From positions 11,423,501 to 11,487,500 of the forward strand of contig NC_087245.1 in NCBI RefSeq assembly GCF_037042905.1: a DNA stretch of 64,000 bases, written 5' to 3'. Source of the DNA: Lytechinus pictus (Eukaryota; Echinodermata; Echinoidea; Temnopleuroida; Toxopneustidae). The translations under genes and the position numbers were made by a program. A model generated the notes under the pieces. The model made no database searches, was not told the origin of the DNA, and saw only the letters and a program-made list of their open reading frames with translations. This document shows, piece after piece, positions 11,901-23,053 of this stretch (its first letter is position 1; every line of letters starts with the position of its first letter).

Positions 11901-14900
11901 ATAAAGCCCGCGAAAAACTTGTTATGGGGGTTATTTTGCACACAGACAAAAAATAACTCGTTCAGGGGGTGTTTGGAAATAATTTGGTCACGCATGTGTA
12001 CAGCAATACATGTTGACTGCCCCCCCCCCCCGGGGCGTCCTTGTTCGGAATCATCGTCGGCGTCGCCCCTTATGCGAATTAAAGTGATTGGTTAACATTG
12101 GTTTGACTTTAAAAAAATCTGAGCTAGAAGGTCACACTTGTCACCTGTGTGTGTGATATGTTACAAAAATGAAGCCCAGAAAAAATTGCGTTCGAAAATA
12201 ATTATTTAGTGCTTCAAAAATTGAAATAAAAAGTGACCGAAAACACCATCTTAATTTCATCCCATACACTTATGTGTACTATTTAGGCGTCTTGTAGACG
12301 CCTTTTTACAAAATCGGGGTTTGCCTTGTAGTTTTAGCTTTTCATTCTCAATAATGGTTGTTTTCAGGGTTTATTAGTTCTAATACATGCACTTGTACAC
12401 ATGTTTCATCTTGGTTTGAGAATTTTTTAAATCGGCTGCTCACAAAGTTAAACAATACCTTTAAGAAAACTAATATTGGAAACACAAGAAATGTTGAAAA
12501 GGGGGAATTTTAACAAAATTTTTCTCGATACATATGAGACACTTCCTCACTCAATGCTTGGCGAAGTGATAGAATATGAAGAAGAAAAACCTACGGACTC
12601 AACGGTACGCGAACGATTTCAAAGGATGCAAGTTGCCGAAAAATGGTAGCCACATGCTCCCAAGTTCAATTCAATTCAATTCATTTATTTGCCATCCTTT
12701 AAAAACATACAAATATATGTACAAGTATACAACAACAAAGGAGTAAAAGAATTTAAATCACAGTATAAGCAATAAGAAAATGGTAGAAACATAAAAGAAA
12801 TGAAAAGAAAATGTAGCGGATGTAGGGAGTCAGAAAGGCCATTGACCTGTCAAAGCCGACTCCCTTGATTACTACATTATGGTACGATTAAAAACACAAA
12901 TAGAATAGTGGCCAAAAAAAACCAGACACGAACATATCGATATCACCCCCCCCCCTTTGATAGGCAGTTGGAATTATTAACTATAAGTAGACAGTTGGTT
13001 TTTGTTTCAATCTAAAACGCCAAACTCGCAAAGTTCGGACATGACTTGTGACGATCGAATTCTGCATCCCATCACAAATTCTTCGTAATAGGCTCGTGGA
13101 CCAGTTCCAAAATTGACGTAATCATTCGTTATAATACAGGTATGCTGACGGGTAGCGGGGGATTTTATACACATAAGCACTACGGTGGACATCCGGGATT
13201 GGAAAGCTCTAAGAACTGGACCGGATATGATTTGAGGGATAATTTGGAACAGGTAGCCCAAGACTATCAAGGAGTGTACTCAACCCATCTTTTCACTCAG
13301 AAATCACAAAATATTATCCGTCACCACAATAAGTCGAAGGTCAGTGAAAAAAAGGTTAAATCTAAACAACAAAAATGATGTGATATCTGTGTTACACCAA
13401 TACAGTGAAGCATGGGCGAAAATCCCAGGGGGGACAAGGGGACGCCCCCCCCCCACCCGAAATAGTAGGGGTACACAATATCAAATGTCCCCTTACTATT
13501 TTTGGTCTTATATGATGGAAAGAAATACATTATTCAAAATCTAAATAAAACATATATTTTGGACGAGACGACCTTACTTTTTTGGTGATAAGCTTCTTTT
13601 TTTTTGGGGGGGGGGCTTGTCAAATTTATTTTGGTTGATTCGAAATTACCTTACCTTTGGGGTGATAAGGTTTTTTTTTTTTGCTAGTCAAATTTTCCAG
13701 CCCCTGGTCCCCCTACCTTTGGAGAAGATTTCCGCCCTTGCAGTGAAGAGAGGGGGGAGAAAGAGAGAGGAAGGAGGGGTAGAAGAGATTGATAGATAGA
13801 TAGATAGATAGGTAGGTAGGTAGGTAGATAGATAGATAGATAGATTAGATAGGATAGATAGATAGATAAATAGATAAATAGATAGATAGATAAGATTAAT
13901 GGATAAAAATGATTTAAAGGAGTAAATACATAAATAAACAAATAAAGCAATCAATCATTAACCAATGAAAAGAAAATACTGAATTTTTAATAAATGAATC
14001 ATTATTAATTAATTATTTAATTAATCAATCAATTAATTGATTGATTAGTTAATTAAAATTATGCTGTTACTCAAACTATTTGCTATTTTAAGGCAAAAAA
14101 ATTGGTTTACAAGATTGGCCTTTGACACTTTTGCACGAAAGATATTCGTCGTAAAAAACTATGAACATTCTGATTTTTTAAATTTCTATTATTAATAATG
14201 TTTTAAACATTCACTTGTATTATAGCCGCTGTTTTTGTACCACTCCTTTCAAGCTGTGCACTATCCTCTCGAGGTTCCATCTTGGTATACGGAAGACTTT
14301 AACTACATAGCCGATGAGAAGAGACGAATCTATGCCGGTATGGTGAAATGCATGGATGAAGCAGTCGGTAATATTACCAGGACATTGAAGAAAACTGGCT
14401 TGTGGAACAATACCATTATCATATTTTCTTCAGGTAATTAATAGTCATATTGACCACTTCATCAGATATTAAGCAAATATAAAAAGTGATGGATACAGAA
14501 AGGATACAGCAAAGTCCTAAATTCATAAAAGGTTTTTCAGTGTAAGTGTTAAATCAAATCCTTCACATGTGCTCACATCTGATTCCTTAAGGTGCACAAT
14601 GGTATAATGTTTGCGTTTTTACACTTGGATAGTAAACAGTGCACCAAACTTTAATTTCAGGAATAACAATTACCCTGCCTCATAAATGATAAAGTGTATA
14701 TAGATTTTAGCACAGTTACTAAAGATATTCGATCATGATGATAATGTATTAGAAAATAATTGTGATATGTCATTATGTGTAAAACTTTCGTAAAAATCAA
14801 TTTTATGAAAAACCCATCTCACATTTTCATTTTGACAGACAATGGGGCAAATTTCAACTATGGAGGCAACAACTGGCCCTTACGTGGTATGAAAAGATCA

Positions 14901-16524
14901 CTATGGGAGGGTGGCATCAAGTCTGTAGGTTTCATCGCCAGTCCTTTACTACCAAAACACGTTCGAGGAACAGTCAATAATAATTTATTTCATGTAACCG
15001 ACTGGTTTCCTACTCTTGTCAAGGGTGTGGCAAGAGGGCGCCTAAGGGGTACAAACCTCGATGGACACAATCTATGGAAACATTTGATAAGCAAAAAGAA
15101 GTAAGTTAACTATATTTATGTCCTATTAAACATGTCATTTAAAATGGCTTGTGGCTTTATCTGCTTTATACCATTTTTTCTAAACAACTTTAACGGTTTT
15201 AATCATTTCGCCTTTTTGTGAACTAGATACATGCCCCCCCCCCCCTCCGCAGGAACACGCCCACTGACATGACTGAGGACTGTTGTATTGTTTCAACATC
15301 GTCATACTAGTATTCTTCAAATTAGATCGAATTTTACTTCAACATGCATTCAAGAAAAAAAAGTAAAACTATTCCGAATATAACTGTATCGCAATTTTGA
15401 TATTCTCCTCGCTTGCTTAGTTTCCGCACATGCATAAAGATATATTCTGTTTCCAGAATTGATTTACGGTTTATTCCATTGATCTTATCTCGGGATACAT
15501 TTTATTATTTTCATTGTACAGCACAATTTCACTTTTAAGGAGTTTCAGTCATTTTTCCATGATGAAATGATCCATCTAGAAACAAAATTATGTCCTCACA
15601 TGTTTCTATGTGGCCTTTTCAGGATACGGAACCGGGAGAATTGGCCACGGAAAGAGATATTACACAACATCGACACGTATTCACCTGTCTTCAGTGAGAT
15701 ACCTTATTGGTTTTCACTTAACTTCCCAGCAGCTATTCGATATGAAAAGTGGAAACTTATCACGTCTCAAATCGGTTAGTAAATGGTGACAATCCTCAAA
15801 TAATTTTGGTGTTTGGGCAGGGGCCGGATGCAGTATTGACCCGTAGGGTCTAGGGTGTGAATTTTCTGCCAAGCCGCAAGCAAAAAAAAAAAAAAAAAAA
15901 AAAAAGGTTGGGAAGCTCTTTTGCCCCATGTATCTGCCCCTGGTTGGGGTAGGGGTGGTGACGGGATTTTTTTTTACATGGGGTAGGGGCAAGATAACCT
16001 AAAGTTGATAATTTTTTTTTAACAGGGGTAACATTGATTTACACGTCTTATAGTATACATCGCTTTCTTACAGTCTTCTCCTTTCTTTCCTTTTCCATTC
16101 TCAATTCTACCGTTATTCTCTTTTCTTTTTCACTACTTGAAAATAGATAGGGCGGTCGCATTCTACAACGATGAGTGTCTGAGAATATTCTGTGTTTCTT
16201 TTTATTAACTATAGACCTTGCAGTTCCTTTGTTTTTATATTTTGCATATTGACAGGCAACAAAAGCTGGGTACCACCACCAGAATCAGGGGAACAGACCA
16301 TCCATTCCACAGATACACCAGAAAAACGGTTATGGCTCTTCGACCTATCCGAAGATCCGAACGAAACGAATGATTTATCGTCAGAAAGGAGAGATATAAC
16401 TTATTTCCTTTTAAGACGGCTTGGGTCATATCTACGGGAATCCGTTCCTATAGTATATCCTGGTCCAGATAGAAGAGCAAACCCGGCTCTTCATAACAAT
16501 TCATTTAGTGACTGGATTCAATGA
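8554..16524 (+). CDS. ARSB: Arylsulfatase B-like sulfatase, 7 exons (whole gene span)
   Basis: The gene encodes a type I sulfatase related to arylsulfatase B (N-acetylgalactosamine-4-sulfatase), which removes sulfate esters from glycosaminoglycans in lysosomes or outside the cell. Exons 8554-8916, 11016-11202, 13140-13339, 14226-14433, 14839-15100, 15623-15774 and 16256-16524 join in frame to 546 residues (human ARSB is 533). Residues 16-35 form a signal or anchor helix. Active-site residues by family knowledge are present: metal-binding D70 and D71, C108 in [12 protein letters not shown] (converted to formylglycine), K162 and H164 in GKWHLG, H262, D320 and N321, and K338. All later introns have GT-AG ends, but intron 1 starts with CT. 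I cannot tell ARSB from the related ARSI/ARSJ types or an echinoderm-specific expansion by eye. Confidence 0.9.
9285..9500. mobile_element. Palindromic MITE in arylsulfatase intron 1
   Basis: Nearly the whole 216 bp folds on itself. The left arm (9311-9352) and right arm (9441-9487) are inverted copies of ACGCTGTTTACTATATGAAC plus flanking bases, and the ends are CACTGTAAAAA and the inverted TTTTTTACTG. The flanking 8-mers CTTTTATA and CATGTATA match at 6 of 8 positions, as expected for an old hAT-type target duplication. There is no coding capacity. Confidence 0.75.
11016..11202 (+). CDS. ARSB: Arylsulfatase exon 2 (Lys/His active-site loop)
   Basis: Codes residues 122-183 plus the first base of codon 184. 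It follows the acceptor ACCAACAG and ends at the donor GTTAGT. It holds the conserved [10 protein letters not shown] loop (K162, H164) and ends in RGFDSFFG, matching the family motif RGFDxxFG. Confidence 0.92.
11581..12034. mobile_element. MITE of the CCCGGG-end family, copy 2 (arylsulfatase intron 2)
   Basis: A 454-bp element with perfect 8-bp target duplication GCGTCCTT (11573-11580 and 12035-12042). The left end has CCCCGGGGGCCAGTCAA and ACACATGCGTGACCAAAA, and the right end has the inverse TTGGTCACGCATGTGTAC, TTGACTGC, a C run and CGGG. Interior degenerate repeats resemble AC(G/T)TGTTTAGGG, as in the copy at 730-1265. Confidence 0.85.
12662..12900 (-). mobile_element. Probable 3' end of a non-LTR retrotransposon, reverse orientation
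   Basis: The stretch starts with repeats of TTCAA on the + strand, that is an (ATTGA)n-like tail on the - strand, as in CR1/L2-type 3' ends, followed by about 200 bp of unique-looking sequence. There is no coding part. The family call is an inference from the tail only. Confidence 0.4.
13140..13339 (+). CDS. ARSB: Arylsulfatase exon 3
   Basis: Codes the end of codon 184 to residue 250. The acceptor is ATAATACAG and the donor is GTCAGT. The segment begins [12 protein letters not shown] and ends at SK before the family motif PLFLY in exon 4. It matches the family in position and length. It is less conserved than its neighbours, as expected for this part of ARSB. Confidence 0.88.
13411..13740. 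mobile_element. hAT-like MITE in arylsulfatase intron 3
   Basis: A 330-bp element with perfect 8-bp target duplication CAGTGAAG (13403-13410 and 13741-13748). The ends are CATGGGCGAAAATC and the inverse of CAAGGGCGGAAATC. The interior (GAAATAGTAGGGG, TATCAAATGTCCCC, TTTTTGGTCTTATATGATGG) is the reverse complement of the right part of the larger element at 43680-46158. The two therefore belong to one family. Confidence 0.85.
13789..13892. repeat. GATA/GGTA microsatellite
   Basis: A run of GATA units interrupted by GTAG and AAATA variants. The open frames read through it on both strands are artefacts of the repeat. Confidence 0.95.
14226..14433 (+). CDS. ARSB: Arylsulfatase exon 4 (active-site His)
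   Basis: Codes residues 251-319 plus one base. It begins [18 protein letters not shown], with H262 at the family's substrate-binding histidine, continues with [14 protein letters not shown], and ends [12 protein letters not shown]. The donor is GTAATT. The conserved run into DNG is completed by exon 5. Confidence 0.92.
14839..15100 (+). CDS. ARSB: Arylsulfatase exon 5 (DNG metal site)
   Basis: Codes residues 320-406 plus two bases. It holds D320-N321-[19 protein letters not shown] with K338, and [11 protein letters not shown], all standard sulfatase landmarks. The acceptor is TTTTGACAG and the donor is GTAAGT. Confidence 0.93.
15623..15774 (+). CDS. ARSB: Arylsulfatase exon 6
   Basis: Codes residues 407-457 (first codon split). 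It contains REILHNID-like [12 protein letters not shown] and [16 protein letters not shown], matching the family segments LLHNIDP and AAIRHGNWKLLTG. The acceptor is CCTTTTCAG and the donor is GTTAGT. Confidence 0.9.
16256..16524 (+). CDS. ARSB: Arylsulfatase exon 7 and stop
   Basis: Codes residues 458-546 and the TGA stop. It includes [23 protein letters not shown] and [15 protein letters not shown], which match the ARSB C-terminal region (LWLFDIDxDPEExxDLS). The acceptor is ATTGACAG. No convincing polyadenylation signal is seen within the next 300 bp. Confidence 0.92.
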
Positions 16525-16872
16525 CGATTCCATAAAGGTGTTAAACTATTTTCGTGAGTATTTATTCAGGCAAGATTCATTCTACATTCACCGTGAGTGT
16601 ATTAATTACTACTTCGAAAAAGCAAGTAGTGGCTTTTCAGACATTTTAGGCTTTGGGGGAGTCTTGTACATTGACACAAGATGAAAAGCACGTATATGCA
16701 CTGCGTTTATTCACTTGCTTTGAATGTAGATGATTCACAGACTCAGGAAAGAAAATAACCTCCGTAATCGGGCCTCCCCTTGGGCCGATGATTAGTGAGA
16801 GTTTAGGCCTAAAATTATTATTAAAAAAAGAAAAATACTTATCTGATTTCATGAAAATTGTTGAGGAATATT

Positions 16873-17534
16873 CTCGGGACCACTTCCATTGACCAGTGGA
16901 TATCATTCGTGTCCATGGGATTTCAAGAAAACATGCTAAACAAATCTGGAAACGCACCTCTTAACAAGTATAGTCGTGTGAAAACCCACCCTAATGTTGC
17001 AGTAATATTTCCCCCACACTCGACGGCGAGTAAAACAAAAAACGTTTATATTAAAACCAGCCATATGTATATATAGGTGGTACAAAAAAGTTAAAACGGT
17101 CTTTTTTCAACTCGCTGTACGGCCACCGTATGGTAAAAGTGACTACGCCATTATCAAGTATTTATTGGGTACAAAACGTCACCCACTTGCAAGGTGCATC
17201 GGGAATAGGGATACACCATATGTAAATTGGCTCTGGGTAAATCTCGCCCTTAAAACTTTCGTTGGTGCAAAAGGTTCAGACCTCTTCCCTTTTTCGAAAT
17301 ATATATATTCTAGTTTTATACCCTTTCAAATCACACCCCAATCACGTCTTTTACCACACGAAAGGTATACCCTTTTTCAGCAATTTACTGTTTTTGACAC
17401 CCTTCACGTAACATGCTGTATCTTAAAATAGATAACCTTTTTTATGCGTGCGTTTGTTTGTTTTGTTTTCTTTTGTTTCATCATTTTGGACGACCATGAT
17501 ATCCACTTTTCAATGGAAGTGCCCCACGCCCGGG
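16873..17534. mobile_element. MITE of the CCCGGG-end family, copy 3
   Basis: The left end (CGGGACCACTTCCATTGACC, then AGTGGATATCATTCG) is inverted at the right end (ATGATATCCACTTTTCAATG, then GAAGTGCCCCACGCCCGGG). It is longer (about 660 bp) and more diverged than the copies at 730 and 11581. The flanks match at only about 6 of 8 bases, so the outer limits are approximate. Confidence 0.65.
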
Positions 17535-18676
17535 TATATTATCATCACTATTATAATCTTATTCAAATTAGGTTTGTTGACATGTTCATTCATGAAGAGA
17601 AATTTCTGCCAATATTTACAATTGTTGTTAGTGAAATGAAATAATTTTCTTGGATATCTCGAGTTTGTTTCATTTATTTATTTGACGGGGCAATTATACA
17701 TCTTCGTTACAATTGTATATTCCTTCTCACATTTTTGTGCTAAAAACGACTTTAATTGGGCAACATTATGTACTCATGGTAATCAGATTTAATAATGCAT
17801 CATTTGTTTACTTACAACAGTTTTCCATTCTCTTGTTTTTTAGACAACTATTGAAAATAATTGAAAACAGATTGTGACATGTGGCAAAGTATGAATGGTA
17901 TGATAAGTTATAAGTATAACCAACATGATAGGGTTTAGGACGTATGAGCGATAGGCCTAGATTAATTCAAACATTACAATGTGTTTGTTTTAATAATAAA
18001 TACATAATTCGTGAAAATGTGTATTACACCCACAATTGTTATTTTGAAATCTACAATTCGTTATTCTAATCATGATTCACTCAGAAATATGTACAGCCAT
18101 ATAAAAATGAGCTCCTCTAGAGAGCCTTTTTACACTGTTTTTTATCATGTCACAACAGTTATTTTCATTGAGAGAAATATTTCCTATTTATTAGTGAGAA
18201 ATGTTGCAAACAAATTATATTCTGTCAATACGCGATGGCCAAAATGCTTTGTCATTTGTCTATTTTACAAATCTGTCTCATTTCCTGTCTGCATCTCTGA
18301 GCAAACGTAATTCTGATTCATTTGCAATGCTTTTGTTTTCAGAAAATCACAACTTCATCATCGCCAAAACCTCTCACTCTGTACGTATGGGCATTGCTAA
18401 AAACCAGAACTATTGTGTACTGTAGAATAAAAAAAATAAAAAACGTAGCAAATACTATTGCTAGTTTCAATATACATGAAAATAAGCAATTGGGTTTTTT
18501 TTGCCATTTTTTTTTTAGTGTTCGCGCCGATGTGACTGCTAAGTGCGGGGCTTTATGTTGTAACCAAAGGAAAATACATGACCTAGCTGAGCCTGAAGTG
18601 AAACCTACAGGGTTTAAAAAAAAATATTTTGCTCCAGGGGCACAATAATGCTACCATATCCCCCATAAAATCAAGA
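17535..18676. other. Gene-free stretch
   Basis: AT-rich sequence without a supported gene, RNA or complete repeat. The open frames of about 75-110 codons have no recognisable domains. Confidence 0.4.
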
Positions 18677-18680
18677 TTAA

Positions 18681-19786
18681 AGGGGAAGTTCACCCTGAAG
18701 AAAAGTTTGTGGTAAAAATAGCATAAAGAATAATAAAAGAACAATGGTGAAGGTTGGAGGAAAATCCATTAAAAATTAAGAAAGTTATTAGAATTTTAAG
18801 TTCTGGATTTGTTACGTCATAAACGAGCAGCTGCCCCATATGTTATGAGTTATAAAAAATGTAAAATAAAACGCATGAACTTCATTTTTCCAGTGGTTCC
18901 TGATGACTTATTTTTGTTTTATATTCATGTTTGGGTGTGAAGTGATTTGTCTATTGATATACGAAAGGTACAGTAAAAACCATTTTCAATTTTCTGAGAA
19001 AATGACATTTCATTGATTTTTTACCATTCGCTATGTAGGAATGCTGCTCACATATGACGTCACAAATCAAATACCGGTAATTAGAATTCTAATAACTCTT
19101 TAAAGGGGAATCCAGCCTTTGCCATAAAATGTTGTGTTGGGAAGGAGAAAAATAAATTAAACAGAATGGCGAAAGTCTGAAAGAAATCGGACAAGGAATA
19201 AGAAAGTTAAAGCTGTTTTTAAATTGCGATCACTATAGTATGTAGATTTCAAATTGGCAACTGGGTAAGTAAATTATATGACAAGGGGCAAGGACACCTT
19301 TCCCATAGGCCATGTACTTTATTATCAGGGATTTGTGGTTTTCTGCTAAGTACCCATTCCCCTGGGGCAGTAATCTAAATATAATCCAGGTAGTATATAT
19401 TTTATGTTCTCATATGAAAGAAAAATATAATTTGAAATAAAACTTTTTTTGAAAATGACATTTTAGCCACAATATGTATTGGAGTACATGGAAGAGTAGT
19501 CCCTGCCTTACATCACTATGACATCCCATATGCGGCCAATTTGAAGTCTCCATGGGTATAGTGATTACCAATATTTACAACTTTAAAAAAATCATAACTT
19601 TCTTGTTGTTTGTCCAATATTGTTCAAACTTTCACGTATCAACTTGTCTCATTTTTCTTCTTCTTATAAAAACAAGTTTTTATTTGGGTTGGATTCCCCT
19701 TTAATTCTTTGATGGATTTTCGTCAAAACTTTGGCTCTATTTTTAATGATTTTTTCTGCTATTTTTAGTCAGGGTGAACTTTCCCT
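18681..19786. mobile_element. TTAA-type non-autonomous transposon (outer element)
   Basis: Terminal inverted repeats AGGGGAAGTTCACCCTGA (left) and the inverse of AGGGAAAGTTCACCCTGA (right) are flanked by TTAA at 18677-18680 and 19787-19790. A TTAA target is typical of Kolobok and piggyBac elements. There is no transposase frame. The element is interrupted by a second TTAA-type element at 19104-19700. Confidence 0.8.
19104..19700. mobile_element. TTAA-type MITE (inner element), copy 1
   Basis: Ends AGGGGAATCCAGCC and its inverse GGTTGGATTCCCCT are flanked by TTAA on both sides (19100-19103, 19701-19704). The 597-bp body has a close relative at 48638-49208, with runs such as TTGTGTTGGGAAGGAG and AAGAAATCGGACAAG shared. 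It sits inside the element at 18681-19786 and is therefore the younger insertion. Confidence 0.85.
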
Positions 19787-19975
19787 TTAATGATCAGAAG
19801 TTACATAAATTAACTATATCCAGATAACATTTTTCCAAAAATCACAAGCATTTCTACCTTATTATACATTGATTGATTTCTTTTCAAGATGCTTGCTGGT
19901 CATTCTTGCTTATTTTCATGGCCATCATCTTTTTGTGTTTCTCTAAAAGAGAGTGACAAAGGGGGTATTGACACC

Positions 19976-20065
19976 TTGCCACTGACACTAGGCTGCAGGG
20001 GAAAGCAAATACACGATCTTCTGATTACAAGGCAAGAGTCAGAACCACTACACCACAACGTTTCT
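19976..20065 (-). repeat. tRNA-derived SINE head, reverse strand
   Basis: On the - strand the sequence reads TGTGGTGTAGTGGTTCTGAC, then CTTGCCTTGTAATCAGAAG and a decayed B box. That is the layout of a tRNA-like pol III promoter. No intact cloverleaf is present, so it is a SINE remnant and not a tRNA gene. Confidence 0.5.
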
Positions 20066-21494
20066 ACCTTCTCTTCTCTCCTTTGCCCCTCTTTTTCTTT
20101 ACTTTGCACCCCCTCCCCTTCCCGCCACTCCTTTAGACATTTATTCTTCTCTCTCCCTCCCCTACATTTCTTCTCCTCTCCACTTTCAATATACATACCC
20201 CCTAAACTTGTGCACAGATAAGTGTCCTCCCCTTTTCAAAATACCATAACCAATTATAGAAATGATTTTGATCAAATTAATCTGCAAGATACATTTCTAA
20301 ACTTAATGGCTAACTTCTGCTTTAAAATATATCATACATGAGTGAGCATGCATTAAAAGAAAATTGTCACTCTTACAAAGTATCAAGGTTCATTTCTTGT
20401 TTAAACAATGTTATTCCTCTTTGTTTATGAAGTTTGCTCACTCAAACCAGCTGTGGTTATAACCTCTACAGCTCATACTTCATGTGAGGGTACACTTTCT
20501 GAGATATGCATAATTTCAACTCAATTTTTTTGTGTTAAAAAATTGTGAAAAAATGAACAAATTAAATTTTATCCAAAAAAATCTGTATATGGGAGTGCCT
20601 TTGGTGTGTATTCACTTTATATGCACAACTTGACAAATCAATATATCTTTCATTCAAAAGTTAGTCTACATTATTTTGCTATAACTAATTTTGTTCAAAA
20701 GTTAGTATTTTTATAAAAGGAAAGCAATTTTTGTGTTTGTTTAGGTTACTCTCCTTCTCACTCTCCTTTTTTATTTCTTCCTCTCTTGTTCCTTATTTTT
20801 CAATCATTACAAAAATGTTTGATTGTATATATGCAAAATATACCAAAATTGTTGCTTTATTTAAACAAAAATCAAATAAAGGTTTGTTGCAGTTGTACAA
20901 TAGAATTAATGATAATTATCTTTTAAATATATAAGGCCAGGAATTCTATTTGATGAACAGTCTGTTTCAGGGAAAGTCTAGATGTTTTGTTAAAGCTGAT
21001 AGTTTTCAAATTATTTGTTGAGATAATACTTTTTCTACTAAGATCCATGCTTGAAAAAAATATCTTGAGACCTGTCTCATAAGGCTTGGTAACTAACAGG
21101 ATAAATTAACTCCGATAGTAGAAATATGTAATAATAATGTCATATTTTACCCAGGGAAGCCACTTCAGTTCCGAAACTGTTCTAACAGCGAGTAGTGGCT
21201 AAGCCCTGTTACCAGCTTACCATGGCAGTTTCCATCATCACAAGTTCTTTCTTCTGAAAATTGTATCTTTTAACTCAACTTCATGTTTACAGCAATTATA
21301 TACGAGGTGCACTTTTGACCTATTTTTAAGGTAATTTGCCACTTGGTCTACACCCACTTCGCCTACTTTCCGTTTGGTCCGATCTGACATGGATTTATCC
21401 TAGTTCATCTATAACCAGTTTGATACTAATCATCTGGTCTAATTGCCACTTCGTTCATTCATCATTTTACCTAATTTCCAGTTAGGCTGTATTC
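20066..21494. other. Gene-free stretch
   Basis: AT-rich sequence with pyrimidine-rich runs (20085-20200) and no supported gene. Motifs such as GAGTGAGCA and GCTCACTCAAA near 20340-20460 recall units of the foldback element at 47632-50120, but the similarity is too short to assign. Confidence 0.35.
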
Positions 21495-21499
21495 ATTGT

Positions 21500-21678
21500 T
21501 GTTATATATTGGTAATGATGTCATACATGATGTCATACCATGACTCACTGTTCTTACTATTGTAGCTGCGCAGGGGCAATGCGGAATAAACTTGCTTTGG
21601 AATCATATACCAAGATTATCAGATGTGTGCTATTTATGTGCCTTATTTACTAATTACTGTAGAATAATCAGGATAACA
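21500..21678 (+). repeat. 5' LTR of the gypsy element
   Basis: Begins TGTTATATATTGGTAATGAT and ends about TAACA. It matches the 3' LTR at 25631-25815 throughout, apart from scattered substitutions and one small indel near the end. The inner end is placed by that alignment. Confidence 0.88.
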
Positions 21679-21699
21679 ACAAATCTGACGATGAGGATT

Positions 21700-22560
21700 G
21701 AGTTTTGTGTTTGTTCTTCACTTTGGGAAAGTTCGAGTACCTGAGGAGGACTACTTTTGGAACAATTGGTGAATTTCGGGAAGACGAAGGGAGTTGGTCC
21801 GAGTACATTGAGCGTATGGGACACTACTTCGACGCCAATAGCATCATCAATGATGCTAAGCATCATTGAAGAGAGGAGGAAAAGATCCATTTTATTTAAT
21901 GTTTGTGGAGCCTCAACCTACAAGTTCATATCAAGTTTGGCAGCACCAAGGAAAACCAGGTAAAATTGAGTTCAAGGAACTTGTGAAATCAATGACTGAT
22001 CATTGAGAGCCAAAGCCATCGGTGATCGTCCAGCAATTCAAATTAATAGTAGGTCAAGAAAATCAGATGATTCGCTGTCAACTTACATTGCTGAGCTGCG
22101 ACGATTGGCTAATGAATGTAAGTTTGATACTATTTTGGAGGAATGTTGAGAGATTGGATTGTGTGCAGAGTGGCAGATGATAGAAAACAAAGGAGGTTAT
22201 TGGCTGAACCAACTCTAACATAAAAAAAAGCTAAAGATATTGCATTGGCAATGGAATTGGCTGATAAAAATACAGCCAACCTCAATGATCAGAACAAAGG
22301 CAAGATGGTGAACAAAATCGCTCATGGGGTTAGTCATAGTAAGTCGTCACCGCCCTATTTCCTAGAAACATTCCTCATGCGGTAGCTGCAGTAAGGGGCA
22401 TCATAAAGGAGAAGCCTGTCCAGCAAAAGATGGAGAGTGTTTCCACTGCAAGAAAAAAGGAAATTTTGCCATGGTATGCAGCGCCAAAGGAGAGAGGAAG
22501 GAGCAGAGAAAAGTTTTCAAGCAGCAAGGAAAACTGACCACATCCAACAAACCTCACTCT
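21700..22560 (+). pseudogene. gag remnant of the gypsy element
   Basis: The region contains frame-shifted pieces of a retroelement gag. A CCHC zinc knuckle (C-x2-C-x4-H-x4-C) can be read at about 22379-22420. A second knuckle right after it has asparagine in place of the histidine. Stops occur before and after, so no intact gag exists. Confidence 0.75.
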
Positions 22561-22599
22561 TCAGCTCGAAACAAAAGATGATGAAAACAAAACCGGCTA

Positions 22600-22790
22600 C
22601 GAGTTGTATCAACACGAAAGTTTCAAAAGGTCCGAAACCTCCTCCAATTATGACTCTGCTGATAGTGAAAGGGAAGCCTATAAACTTCCAAGTGGACACG
22701 GGCTCGGCAGTAATGCTCATCAATGAGAAAACCTGGCTATCTCAGTGGAGTGACAAAGAGAGGCCTAAGCTGATCCAAAACGTGGCTTAA
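22600..22790 (+). pseudogene. Retroelement aspartic protease remnant
   Basis: The frame ending at 22790 contains the catalytic signature VDTGSA preceded by a hydrophobic strand, as in Ty3/gypsy proteases. The frame is short and stops soon after. Confidence 0.75.
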
Positions 22791-23053
22791 TAGTAAATAC
22801 ACCAAACACTTAGTCGAAATTATCAGACAAATTGAAGTCCATGTATCCAAGGGCAACAAGGAGGAACGTTTGCCTTTGATAGTTGCAAGAGATAGAGGGC
22901 CGAATCTCATGGGATGAGATTGGCTGCATGAAATGGAGGGAGATACATGTAAACTTGGTCAAGGTCAATGATGTAGAAAGAGTGTTTCAGATTATGCGGG
23001 GCTGTTCACACGAGACCTTGGAAAGTTCAAAGGTGTAGAAGTGGATTAGGATA

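Noticed and set aside
13684-13954. Overlapping 88-codon Tyr/Leu/Ser/Ile-rich frames on the - strand
   Set aside because: They are translations of the GATA microsatellite in arylsulfatase intron 3.
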